Origin: JAATFS01 sp037145635
Lineage (GTDB): Bacteria; Pseudomonadota; Gammaproteobacteria; Xanthomonadales; Xanthomonadaceae
Length of the DNA: 64,000 nucleotides
Assembly (NCBI GenBank): GCA_037145635.1
Contig: JBBCXB010000004.1
Location: 186,001 to 250,000 of the forward strand
Reading direction: 5' to 3'
Numbering within the stretch: the first letter of the stretch is position 1; each line of letters begins with the position of its first letter. This document shows, piece by piece, positions 1-7,535 of this stretch. The notes under the pieces are model-generated. The model saw only the letters and a list, made by a program, of their open reading frames with translations. It was not told where the DNA came from and did no database searches. Both the position numbers and the translations under genes were made by a program.

Positions 1-31
1 AAACTGAACATCAAACCCCGGGCCGAACCTT

Positions 32-64
32 CGCGAAATCAAGCACTTGGTGCTGTTTCTCGCG
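32..64 (-). terminator. Probable tmRNA terminator hairpin
   Basis: Just 3' of the tmRNA CCA end on the minus strand, CGCG-type outer arms (32-35 and 61-64) flank an inner AGCAC/GTGCT stem. No long U tract follows, so this is a candidate terminator judged on position and symmetry only. Confidence 0.45.
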
Positions 65-70
65 GTTGGA

Positions 71-424
71 TGGTGGAGGTGGGCGGAATCGAACCGCCGT
101 CCGAAGGCACTCCATCCCCGGCACTACATGCTTAGCTCACCGTTGGGTCTCGTCCTGTGGCAGCACGGTGTGCCAAGCGCACCCCAGGACCAGCCTGTTT
201 TAGTTAAGCCGTGACTGACAGGCAGCCGTCACAGCCGGTTCCGTGATAATGACCCTACATCTACGAGCACGGGCACAAGTAGGTTCGGGGCTTACGCCTT
301 AAGCGGCGAGAGCGTAGTTGTCGTCGTTGGCAACTAGAGTTTTGCCGCTGGATTAACGAGGAAAGCTGCCCCCTCGGCATGCGCCAAGCGACTTCGCGAC
401 CCCCGTCGAAACCAGTGCACCCCC
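71..424 (-). ncRNA. ssrA: Transfer-messenger RNA (tmRNA)
   Basis: tmRNA rescues stalled ribosomes and tags the unfinished protein for proteolysis. On the minus strand the RNA starts with GGGGGTGCACTGG at 424 and ends with a T-arm-like GGTTCGATTCC and CACCTCCACCA at 71. The 5' GGGGGTG pairs with the 3' CACCTCC to form the acceptor stem. The tag reading frame lies at 331-299 and encodes ANDDNYALAA followed by TAA, with the usual AN start and hydrophobic LAA degron. The 354-nt length is normal for a one-piece tmRNA. The partner gene smpB lies 3 kb away. A promoter is visible upstream at 453-481. Ends are set from the acceptor pairing and should be right to within a few bases. Confidence 0.96.
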
Positions 425-452
425 GGGGACAGCATCAAACGCTGACCGGACA

Positions 453-481
453 AGTGTAGGCCGCGGCGACGCCGGTCACAA
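453..481 (-). promoter_or_regulatory. Sigma-70-like promoter of ssrA
   Basis: Read on the minus strand, TTGTGA (481-476) and TACACT (458-453) are separated by exactly 17 bases. The predicted start lies roughly 20 nt upstream of the mature tmRNA 5' end, which fits a precursor trimmed by RNase P. Confidence 0.6.
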
Positions 482-560
482 GCGGTGAGACCGGCCGCAC
501 TTACAGTGGCTTCAGTCCCGGCCCGACCGGGATCCATCCACGCGGGCAAGGAGCAGCGGC

Positions 561-3269
561 ATGGCGACCGATACGACACGGGGATCCGGCCGCAGACGCG
601 GCGGGCACAGGACGGATGACACCAGCGGCATGGACGGGGCACGGCGGCCCGCCCGAACCGGCAAGCCCACTGGTTCTGCCAAGAAGACTGCCCACAAGAC
701 GGCCAAGAGAGCGGTCGAGAAGACCGCCAAGAAAACGGCCGGCGGGCCCCGCGGGCAAACGGCGGCCAAAAAGGCGTTGGCCAAAAAGGCTGCGGTCAAG
801 AAGACGGCGGTCCATAAAACCGGCAGCACGGTCAGCAGTACGGCCGGCAGCAAGACCAGCGCTAAGGCCAGCACCAAGGCCAGCAAGGGCGTCGCCGCGG
901 GGCCGCCGCTGCCGCCGGCGGAGGTGCCGACGTCGGCACGCGCCAGCATGGCGCTGGTGCAGGGCCGTGCGCGGACCGTGGTCTATATCCACGGCATCGG
1001 CAACAAGCCGCCGGCCGAGGTGCTGCGCTGCCAGTGGGACAAGGCGCTGTTCGGCCAGCCGATGGGCGAGCGCACGCGGCTCGCCTACTGGGTCAACCGC
1101 GAGCGCTATCCGGTGCCGGAGCCGGGCAGCTGCGAGGGGCGCGACCTGGGACCGGCGCTCAACCAGGGCGAGGAACGCATCCTCAGTGCCTTCGGCCTGG
1201 TCCCCAGCGGCGCGGATCTGCGCGCCATGGCCGATGCCATGGCCGCCACCGACGCCGAACGTGCGCAGCTGCACCAGTTGCTCGACGAACTCGATGCGCC
1301 CGCCGCGAGTGATGGGCCGCACGCCCTGGGGCCGATCGATGCCCTCAACCGCGTGCTGCTCAAGCTGATCTCCGCGGCATTGCTGCAGGACGTACACGAT
1401 TTCTTCTACGTGCCGGCGCGGCGCGAGCTGATGCGCAAGTCGCTGGCGCAGCGCCTGCGCGCCGGCGGCGGACCGTTTGTGGTGGTAGCGCACAGCCAGG
1501 GCTCGATGATCGCCTACGACGTGCTGCGCGAGCTGCAGGCCGCGCAGTGCGACGTCGCGCTGTTCGTGACCGTGGGCTCGCCGCTCGGGTTGCCGGCGGT
1601 GCGCAGCATGTTCAAACGCTGGACCGGCACCGGCAAGCTGCCGTTCCCGCCGTGCGTGCGGCGCTGGGTCAACGTGGCCGAGCGCCGCGACCCGATCGCG
1701 CTGGACGACGACCTGAGCGACGACATCGCCGGGGCCGAGGGGCGTTTCCTCAACATCGCCGGCGACCGCCTCAATCCGGACTGGCGGCGCAACCCGCATT
1801 CCGGTTCGGGCTACCTGTCGATCCCGCAGGTGCGCGCCGAAGTGCGCGCGGCGGTGGGCGTGGGCTTCGACCAGCCGGTCTCCACCGCGGTGCTGATCCG
1901 CGACCTATCCGAGCAGTTGGAGGCGCGCGATGCCGACCATCGCCACGAGGTGCTGATCGAGCTGGACCGGCGCCTGGCCGGCGGCGACGATCCCGACGCC
2001 GTCCGGCAACGCCTGCTGGCGCAGATCCGCGAGGTGGCCGCCGCCTCGACCGGCCTGGCAGGCGAGGCGCTGGATGCGGCGATCGAGCTGGAGGACGGCC
2101 TGCAGCGCTTCGTCTCGGCGCGCCTGACCCGTTTCGAGATCGAGCTGCTGCACGACCGCTACCGCACGCTCGGTTTCCGCCGCATGTGGCGCGATGCCGG
2201 CAAGCGCGGGCTGATCCGCGAATCGCGCAGCGTGCTGCACGTGGACGCGGCGCAGGCCGCGTACCGCGCCTCCGGCAGCAAGATCGGCTGGGCGGTGCTG
2301 GATACCGGCATCGCCGCCTCGCACCCGCACTTCTTCCAGGCCGGCGTGCGCGACAGCGTGGTCGAGCAATGGGACTGCACCCGGCGCGGGCGCCCGCAAC
2401 GGCTGTTGCGCAGCGATGGCGAGGCGTTCGCGCAGCTGGACCGCAACGGCCACGGCACCCATATCGCCGGCATCATCGCCGGCCGCTGCCTGGCCTCGCT
2501 GCCGGACGCGGACGGACGACCGGCGCCGCCGGTGGAGTTCGTCGGCATGGCGCCGGAGGCGCAGCTATACGGCTTCAAGGTGCTCGACGATCAGGGCAAC
2601 GGTCGCGACTCCTGGATCATCAAGGGCATCCAGCAGGTGGCCGAGATCAACGAGCGCGCCGGCGAACTGGTCATCCATGGCGTCAACCTCAGCCTGGGCG
2701 GCTACTTCGACCCGGAGAGCTACGGCTGCGGGTTCACCCCGATGTGCAACGAACTGCGCCGGCTGTGGCGGCAGGGCGTGGTGGTGGTGCTGGCGGCCGG
2801 CAACGAAGGGCTGGCCTGGCTGGTGCAGAACGACGGCGATCCGTACCCGGCCAACATGGACCTGTCGATCGGCGATCCGGCCAACCTGGAGGAGGCGATC
2901 GCGGTCGGTTCGGTGCACAAGAGCAGTCCGCACAACTACGGGGTGTCGTACTTCTCCTCGCGTGGCCCGACGGCCGATGGTCGCCAGAAGCCCGACGTGG
3001 TGGCGCCCGGCGAGAAGATCATCTCGGCGCACTACGGCTACCGGCTGGACGATCCGATGAGCTGGATGGTGGAGATGAGCGGCACCAGCATGGCGGCGCC
3101 CCACGTGGCCGGCGTGGTCGCCGGCTTCCTGTCGGTGCGCCGCGAGTTCATCGGCTTCCCCGACCGCGTCAAGCAGCTGCTGCTGGACAGCTGCACCGAC
3201 CTGCAGCGCGATCCCTACATGCAGGGCAGGGGCGTGCCGAACCTGATGCGGATGCTGGGCGCGACCTGA
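561..3269 (+). CDS. Lys-rich / alpha-beta hydrolase / subtilase fusion protein
   Basis: 902 aa with three parts. Residues about 25-110 are a low-complexity Lys/Ala/Thr tract with KTA-type repeats, like histone H1-like bacterial tails. From about residue 140 an alpha/beta-hydrolase-like segment begins with YIHGIGN (142-148) and has a nucleophile elbow AHSQGS with Ser312. The C-terminal third is an S8 subtilase with Asp581 (DTG), His631 (GHGTH), oxyanion Asn748 (AAGNEG) and Ser843 (GTSMAAP), so the triad is complete. I see no signal peptide, which suggests a cytoplasmic protein. The ATG follows AAGGAG by seven bases. The gene sits between ssrA and smpB. The pairing of a lipase-like and a protease domain is unusual; substrate and role are unknown. 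Domain calls come from motifs only. Confidence 0.88.
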   Translation: MATDTTRGSGRRRGGHRTDDTSGMDGARRPARTGKPTGSAKKTAHKTAKRAVEKTAKKTAGGPRGQTAAKKALAKKAAVKKTAVHKTGSTVSSTAGSKTSAKASTKASKGVAAGPPLPPAEVPTSARASMALVQGRARTVVYIHGIGNKPPAEVLRCQWDKALFGQPMGERTRLAYWVNRERYPVPEPGSCEGRDLGPALNQGEERILSAFGLVPSGADLRAMADAMAATDAERAQLHQLLDELDAPAASDGPHALGPIDALNRVLLKLISAALLQDVHDFFYVPARRELMRKSLAQRLRAGGGPFVVVAHSQGSMIAYDVLRELQAAQCDVALFVTVGSPLGLPAVRSMFKRWTGTGKLPFPPCVRRWVNVAERRDPIALDDDLSDDIAGAEGRFLNIAGDRLNPDWRRNPHSGSGYLSIPQVRAEVRAAVGVGFDQPVSTAVLIRDLSEQLEARDADHRHEVLIELDRRLAGGDDPDAVRQRLLAQIREVAAASTGLAGEALDAAIELEDGLQRFVSARLTRFEIELLHDRYRTLGFRRMWRDAGKRGLIRESRSVLHVDAAQAAYRASGSKIGWAVLDTGIAASHPHFFQAGVRDSVVEQWDCTRRGRPQRLLRSDGEAFAQLDRNGHGTHIAGIIAGRCLASLPDADGRPAPPVEFVGMAPEAQLYGFKVLDDQGNGRDSWIIKGIQQVAEINERAGELVIHGVNLSLGGYFDPESYGCGFTPMCNELRRLWRQGVVVVLAAGNEGLAWLVQNDGDPYPANMDLSIGDPANLEEAIAVGSVHKSSPHNYGVSYFSSRGPTADGRQKPDVVAPGEKIISAHYGYRLDDPMSWMVEMSGTSMAAPHVAGVVAGFLSVRREFIGFPDRVKQLLLDSCTDLQRDPYMQGRGVPNLMRMLGAT

Positions 3270-3280
3270 GTGGGACGGGA

Positions 3281-3497
3281 AGGGGGAAGTGGGATCAGGG
3301 AATCGGAAGGGCGGGCGCGGGCCGCGTGGCCAGGCGGCGACGCCAGGCCCTCACTAACACGACGACTCCGCGGTTCAGGCGGCAGGCGAACCATGCGGTA
3401 TCCGACGCGCTCCTAACGCCCGTCAGCCAAGCCCGCATCACGCGCAGAACCCGCTCCCCCCATTCCCCATTCCCGACTCCCCATTCCCAGCCCCTCA
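3281..3497. repeat. GGGAAT-type intergenic repeat with inverted ends
   Basis: This interval has no gene. It begins with a G-rich arm (GGGAATCGGAAGGGCGG) and ends with the inverted C-rich arm (CCATTCCCCATTCCCGACTC) repeated against the smpB stop. The same architecture recurs at 21441-21635 and 23088-23226. The variable centre shows no ORF I would support. Confidence 0.6.
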
Positions 3498-3998
3498 GGC
3501 ATCCCGATTGTGGCGGCGCATGACCCGCTGCTTGTCGCGCTGCCAGTCGCGGTCCTTGGCGGCGTCGCGCTTGTCGTGGTCCTGCTTGCCCTTGGCCAGC
3601 GCGATCTCGAGCTTGATCTTGTTCTTGCTCCAGTACATCGCGGTGGGCACCAGGGTGTAGCCGTCGCGTTCGACCCGGCCGATCAGCTTGTCGATCTCGC
3701 GCCGGTGCAGCAGCAGCTTGCGGGTGCGCCGGTCCTCGGCCACCACGTGGGTGGAGGCCTGGATCAGCGGGGTGATCTGGGCGCCGATCAGGTAGATCTC
3801 GCCGGCCCGCACGTAGGCGTAGCCGTCGACGATGTTGGCGCGGCCGGCGCGGATGGCCTTGACCTCCCAGCCCTGCAGCGCCAGGCCGGCTTCGTAGCGG
3901 TCCTCGATGTGGTACTCGTGGCGGGCACGCTTGTTCAGGGCGATGGTCTTGTTGGCCGTCGCGCCGTTTGCTTTATCCTTGGCAGGTTTCTTGCTCAT
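3495..3998 (-). CDS. smpB: SsrA-binding protein SmpB
   Basis: SmpB binds the tRNA-like part of tmRNA and brings it to stalled ribosomes. The 167-aa protein has the typical Lys-rich start, the beta-barrel signature (NKRARHEYHIEDRYEAGLAL, residues about 21-40), the conserved GWEVKAIRAG segment and a basic C-terminal tail (DRDWQRDKQRVMRRH). The start MSKKPAKDK at 3998 gives the usual length; the frame stays open further upstream but that extension is not SmpB-like. The gene is divergent from ratA, as in many gammaproteobacteria, and the tmRNA gene is nearby. Confidence 0.95.
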   Translation of the reverse strand: MSKKPAKDKANGATANKTIALNKRARHEYHIEDRYEAGLALQGWEVKAIRAGRANIVDGYAYVRAGEIYLIGAQITPLIQASTHVVAEDRRTRKLLLHRREIDKLIGRVERDGYTLVPTAMYWSKNKIKLEIALAKGKQDHDKRDAAKDRDWQRDKQRVMRRHNRDA

Positions 3999-4015
3999 CC
4001 GGCTATTGTCCCTCA

Positions 4016-4030
4016 TTCGGCGTCGCCGAA
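4016..4030. promoter_or_regulatory. Palindrome between smpB and ratA
   Basis: TTCGGCGTCGCCGAA is a perfect inverted repeat of seven bases around one central base in the 61-nt divergent interval. It could be an operator or a fortuitous GC-rich symmetry; no regulator can be named. Confidence 0.3.
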
Positions 4031-4059
4031 CGATCTGTCTGTCTTCTACGAAGTAAAGA

Positions 4060-4491
4060 ATGCCTACCATCCGCCGCAGCGCCCTGGTGGAACATAGCGC
4101 CTCGCGCATGTTCGACCTGGTGAACGACATCGCCGCCTACCCCCGCCGCTTCAGCTGGTGCGACGACGCGCAGCTGATCGAGCAGAGCGACCAGCGCGTG
4201 GTGGCGCGCCTGGACCTGGGACTGGCCTCCTTCCGTACCTGGTTTACCACCGAGAACTCGCTGGAGCGTCCGCACCGGATCGACATGCAGTTGCGCGACG
4301 GCCCGTTCCGGCGGCTGCAAGGCCGCTGGGACTTCGAGGCGCTGGGCGCGAATGCCTGCAAGGTCAGCCTGACCCTGGACTTCGAGCCCACCTCGCGCCT
4401 GCTGGGGCCGGCGCTGGCACTGGGCTTCCAGGGCCTGGCCGACCGCATGGTCAACGACTTCGTCCGCGTCGCCGACCACGACGAGGGCTGA
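4060..4491 (+). CDS. ratA: RatA/Coq10-family START-domain protein
   Basis: 143-aa polyketide-cyclase/START-like protein. The N-terminus MPTIRRSALVEHSASRMFDL and the segments DIAAYPRRF and VNDFVRVA match the RatA/YfjG/Coq10 group. In E. coli RatA was described as a toxin that blocks 70S ribosome formation, while Coq10 relatives bind ubiquinone; which role applies here cannot be told from sequence. ratB follows after one base. The order smpB, ratA, ratB, bamE is the conserved gammaproteobacterial one, although here bamE is inverted. Confidence 0.88.
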   Translation: MPTIRRSALVEHSASRMFDLVNDIAAYPRRFSWCDDAQLIEQSDQRVVARLDLGLASFRTWFTTENSLERPHRIDMQLRDGPFRRLQGRWDFEALGANACKVSLTLDFEPTSRLLGPALALGFQGLADRMVNDFVRVADHDEG

Positions 4492-4492
4492 G

Positions 4493-4747
4493 GTGAGGGT
4501 CGAGGTGATCCTGGCCTGGCCGGACGCCTTCCGCACCGCGGTGCTGGAGCTGCCCGCCGGGGCGTGCGTGGCCGATGCGGTGGCCGCGGCGGACCTGGAT
4601 CCGGAGCGGCAGTCCGTGGGGCTCGCCGTGCACGGGGTCGTGGCCCGTCCGGAGCAGCCACTGCACGAGGGCGACCGGGTGGAGCTGCTCAGGCCGCTGC
4701 TGATCGATCCCAAGGAGGCCCGGCGCCGTCGCGCCCGGCCGGCCTGA
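4493..4747 (+). CDS. ratB: RnfH/RatB-family ubiquitin-like protein
   Basis: 84-aa beta-grasp protein of the RnfH/RatB family, recognised from the opening VEVILAWPDAF and the segment HEGDRVELLRPLLIDPKEARR near the C-terminus. It starts with GTG at 4493, one base after the ratA stop, so translational coupling is likely. Family members are genetically linked to ratA but have no established biochemical role. The basic tail RRRRARPA is typical. Confidence 0.88.
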   Translation: MRVEVILAWPDAFRTAVLELPAGACVADAVAAADLDPERQSVGLAVHGVVARPEQPLHEGDRVELLRPLLIDPKEARRRRARPA

Positions 4748-4756
4748 GCGCGCCGA

Positions 4757-5152
4757 TCAGCGGCCGCGCTGGTTCTTCTTGTCCTTGGCCAGGTTGCGGC
4801 CGAACTGCTTCGGGGCGTCCTTGGCCAGCTGCTCGTCCTGGTTCGGGAAGTAGTCGCCTTCCCAGCGTGCGACCAGGTCGTTCTCGAAGAACACGGTGAA
4901 GTTCTTCACCTCGGTGTGCGCCAGGCGATCGGTCCGCTGGGTCGCGGTGTAGTCCCAGCGCTGGGCGTGGAACGGATCCGGGATCGACGGCGTGCCCAGC
5001 AATGCGGTGACCTGCTGCCGGCTCTGGCCGACCTTGAGCTGCTCGACGGCGCCCTGCTTGATCAGGTTGCCCTGATAGATGGGCTGCTTGTAGATAATGC
5101 CGCAGCCAGCGGTGGAGAGGGCTACAACGGCGACCAGCAGGAGATTGCGCAT
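4757..5152 (-). CDS. bamE: Outer membrane assembly lipoprotein BamE
   Basis: 131-aa lipoprotein of the BAM complex, which inserts beta-barrel proteins in the outer membrane. The N-terminus MRNLLLVAVVALSTAGC is a lipoprotein signal with Cys17. The SmpA/OmlA fold follows: VEQLKVGQSRQQVTALLGTP, then DPFHAQRWDY and FFENDLVARWEGD. The start at 5152 places the lipobox correctly; a 22-residue upstream extension is rejected. It is convergent with ratB (nine-base gap) and divergent from fur. Confidence 0.93.
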   Translation of the reverse strand: MRNLLLVAVVALSTAGCGIIYKQPIYQGNLIKQGAVEQLKVGQSRQQVTALLGTPSIPDPFHAQRWDYTATQRTDRLAHTEVKNFTVFFENDLVARWEGDYFPNQDEQLAKDAPKQFGRNLAKDKKNQRGR

Positions 5153-5256
5153 CGGGGACGGGTGCTGAAGGAAATCACCGCGATGATACACTCCCGGCGG
5201 TCGCCGCGACCCATCCAAGGCAGCTGGCGCTAAATCGCCAATGAACGGAGAAGGCC

Positions 5257-5667
5257 ATGGAATCCCACGACCTGCGCAAAGTCGGCCTCAAGGTCACGCA
5301 TCCCCGGATGCGCATCCTCGACCTGCTGGAGCGCAAGAGCGACCAGCACCACCTGAGCGCGGAGGACATCTACCGCCAGCTGCTGGAGCACGGGGACGAG
5401 ATCGGCCTGGCCACGGTGTACCGCGTGCTGACCCAGTTCGAGGCCGCGGGCCTGGTGCTCAAGCACAACTTCGAGGGCGGCCAGGCGGTCTACGAGCTGG
5501 ACCGCGGCGGTCACCACGACCACATGGTCGACGTGGACACCGGCCATGTCATCGAATTCGAAAGCGAGGAGATCGAGGCGCTGCAGCGCCAGATCGCCGC
5601 CCAGCACGGCTACGAGCTGGAAGAGCACTCACTGGTGCTGTACGTGCGCAAGAAGCGCCTGCGCTGA
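5257..5667 (+). CDS. fur: Ferric uptake regulator Fur
   Basis: 136-aa iron-responsive repressor. The winged-helix part (residues 1-80) contains LATVYRVLTQFEAAGLV. The metal-binding part has the His cluster HHDHM. In E. coli Fur the following stretch carries a Cys pair (CLDC); here the equivalent is VDVDTG, so the structural zinc Cys pair is absent, as in Pseudomonas-type Fur proteins. An SD-like GGAGAAGG precedes the ATG. I did not find a convincing Fur box in the short divergent region shared with bamE. Confidence 0.95.
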   Translation: MESHDLRKVGLKVTHPRMRILDLLERKSDQHHLSAEDIYRQLLEHGDEIGLATVYRVLTQFEAAGLVLKHNFEGGQAVYELDRGGHHDHMVDVDTGHVIEFESEEIEALQRQIAAQHGYELEEHSLVLYVRKKRLR

Positions 5668-5697
5668 CTTCGACCCGCGGCCACCGGGCCGCGGGCA

Positions 5698-5742
5698 CCG
5701 GGGAATCGCATCCGATTCCCCACTCCCGATTCCCCAGTTCTG
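5698..5742. repeat. GGGAAT-type repeat, short copy
   Basis: Between the convergent fur and recN genes, GGGGAATCG faces inverted CGATTCCCC-like arms. The symmetry might also serve as a bidirectional terminator, though no T tract is present. Confidence 0.5.
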
Positions 5743-5746
5743 GTCC

Positions 5747-7408
5747 TCAGGCCTGCAGCAGCTTGCGCGCCGCGGCGCGCGCCTCCTTGCTGACCTCCAC
5801 CCCGCCGAGCATCCGCGCCAGTTCCTCCTGGCGCGCCTGCGGGGTCAGCAGTTCGACCGCGCTCTGGGTCATGCCGTCGACCGGGGCCTTGCTGACCCGG
5901 TAGTGGGCATGGCCCTTGGCCGCCACCTGGGGCAGGTGGGTGACGCACAGCACCTGGCGCTGTTCCCCCAGTGCCCGCAGCTTCTGGCCGACGATGTCGG
6001 CGACCGCGCCGCCGATGCCGGAGTCGACCTCGTCGAAGACCATGGTCGGCACGCTGTCCAGCCCGAGCGCGGCGACCTCGATCGCCAGCGACACGCGCGA
6101 CAGCTCGCCGCCCGAGGCGACCTTGCGCAGCGGTCGCGGCGGCTGCCCGGCATTGGCGGCGACCAGGAACTCCACCCGTTCGCCGCCGTGGGGATCGGGT
6201 CGCAGCGTCTCCTGCGGCTGCACCTGGATCAGGAACTGCCCGCCGCCCATGCCCAGCTCGCCGATCAGGTCGGTGGTGGCCGCCGACAGCGCCGTGGCGG
6301 CGCGCCCGCGGGTGGCGCCGAGCGCGGCCGCGGCGGCCTGCCAGTCGGCGACGGCGGCGGCGATGTGCTTGTCCAGGTGCTGCAGCCGCTCGTCGGCGCC
6401 GCGCAGCGCCTCGACCTCGGCGAGCATGCGGTCGCGGCAGGCCGCCAGCTCGTCCGGGGCAACGCGGTGCTTGCGTGCCAGGTCGTGCAGCCGGCCCAGG
6501 CGCTGCTCCATCGCCTCGAACTGCGCCGGGTCGGCGTCGAGGTCGTCGCGGACGCGGTCCAGCAGCGCCAGGGCCTCGTCGATCTGGATCGCGGCGCTGT
6601 CGAGCAGGGTGTCGATGTCGCCCAGCCGCGGCTCGTGCTCGAGCACGCGCGCCAGGTCGTGGCGGCTGGCCTGCAGCAGCCCCAGCGCGGACGCGCCCTC
6701 GTCGCCGTTGAGCTGGCCCAGCACGCTCTCGCAGGCGCCGATCAGCGCCGCGGCATGCGCCTGGCGGCGATGGTTGGCGTCCAGCGCGGCGATCGCCGCC
6801 GGGTCCAGGTCCTCGCGCTGGAACTCCCCGAGCTGGTGCTCGAGATAGCCGATGCGGTCGGACACGTCGCCCTGGGCCGACAGCGCGTCGCGCTCGTCCA
6901 GCAGGGCCTGCCAGCGCGCACTGGCCTGGCGCACCTGCTCGCGCTCGCGGGCATTGCGGGCGTAGGCGTCGAGCAGGGCCAGCTGGCTGCCGCGCGACAT
7001 CAGGGCCTGGTGCTCGTGCTGGCCATGGATCTCAACCAGGAAGCCGGCCAGCGCGCCGAGCTGGGACAGCGTCACCGGGCGGCCGTTGATCCAGGCCCGG
7101 GAGCCGCCGTCGGCGCGGATCACGCGGCGCAGCTGGCACAGCTCGTCATCGTCGAGCTCGTTGTCGGCCAGCCAGGCGCGGGCGGGGGTCTGCGCGGACA
7201 GCGCGAACTCGGCCGAGAGCTCGGCGCGGTCGGCGCCGTGGCGGACCACGCCGCTGTCGGCACGCAGCCCGGACAGGAAACCCAGCGCGTCCACCATCAG
7301 CGACTTGCCGGCGCCGGTCTCGCCCGAGACCACGGTCATGCCCGGCCCGAATTCCAGCTCGGTGGCGCGGACGACGGCGAAATCCTTGATCGATAGGTGT
7401 CTGAGCAT
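5747..7408 (-). CDS. recN: DNA repair protein RecN
   Basis: 553-aa SMC-like ATPase used in double-strand break repair. The N-terminus MLRHLSIKDFAVV leads to Walker A GETGAGKS (residues 29-36). A long coiled-coil-rich centre follows, then the ABC signature ASGGELSRVSLAIEVA, Walker B TMVFDEVDSGIGG and the switch region VLCVTHLPQVAA. Length matches the family (about 550 aa). It is divergent from hrcA. I saw no obvious LexA box upstream, though the Xanthomonad LexA motif differs from the E. coli one. Confidence 0.96.
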   Translation of the reverse strand: MLRHLSIKDFAVVRATELEFGPGMTVVSGETGAGKSLMVDALGFLSGLRADSGVVRHGADRAELSAEFALSAQTPARAWLADNELDDDELCQLRRVIRADGGSRAWINGRPVTLSQLGALAGFLVEIHGQHEHQALMSRGSQLALLDAYARNAREREQVRQASARWQALLDERDALSAQGDVSDRIGYLEHQLGEFQREDLDPAAIAALDANHRRQAHAAALIGACESVLGQLNGDEGASALGLLQASRHDLARVLEHEPRLGDIDTLLDSAAIQIDEALALLDRVRDDLDADPAQFEAMEQRLGRLHDLARKHRVAPDELAACRDRMLAEVEALRGADERLQHLDKHIAAAVADWQAAAAALGATRGRAATALSAATTDLIGELGMGGGQFLIQVQPQETLRPDPHGGERVEFLVAANAGQPPRPLRKVASGGELSRVSLAIEVAALGLDSVPTMVFDEVDSGIGGAVADIVGQKLRALGEQRQVLCVTHLPQVAAKGHAHYRVSKAPVDGMTQSAVELLTPQARQEELARMLGGVEVSKEARAAARKLLQA

Positions 7409-7482
7409 GGTGGTCGAGAGGTGGGGGCGGGCGGAGGCCGGTCAAAGCTTAGGGGCAGCGGAGGGGAACGGGAATGGGCAAC

Positions 7483-7525
7483 TTGCCAAGCGGCGGGTGA
7501 GACATTATCTATGCCTCGTCTCACC
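7483..7525 (+). promoter_or_regulatory. hrcA promoter with inverted-repeat candidate operator
   Basis: TTGCCA (7483-7488) and TATCTA (7506-7511) are 17 bases apart and form a sigma-70-like promoter. A perfect inverted repeat GGTGAGAC (7496-7503) / GTCTCACC (7518-7525) encloses the -10 box. It does not match CIRCE (TTAGCACTC-N9-GAGTGCTAA). HrcA autoregulation or another repressor are both possible. Confidence 0.5.
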
Positions 7526-7535
7526 GGCTGATCCC

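Noticed and set aside
334..642. Minus-strand ORF over the tmRNA 5' region
   Set aside because: It covers the structured tmRNA and its promoter, has no SD and looks like a GC-rich chance frame.
501..1799. Long minus-strand ORF opposite the hydrolase-subtilase gene
   Set aside because: Arg/Ala/His-rich shadow of a real gene with complete catalytic motifs on the plus strand.
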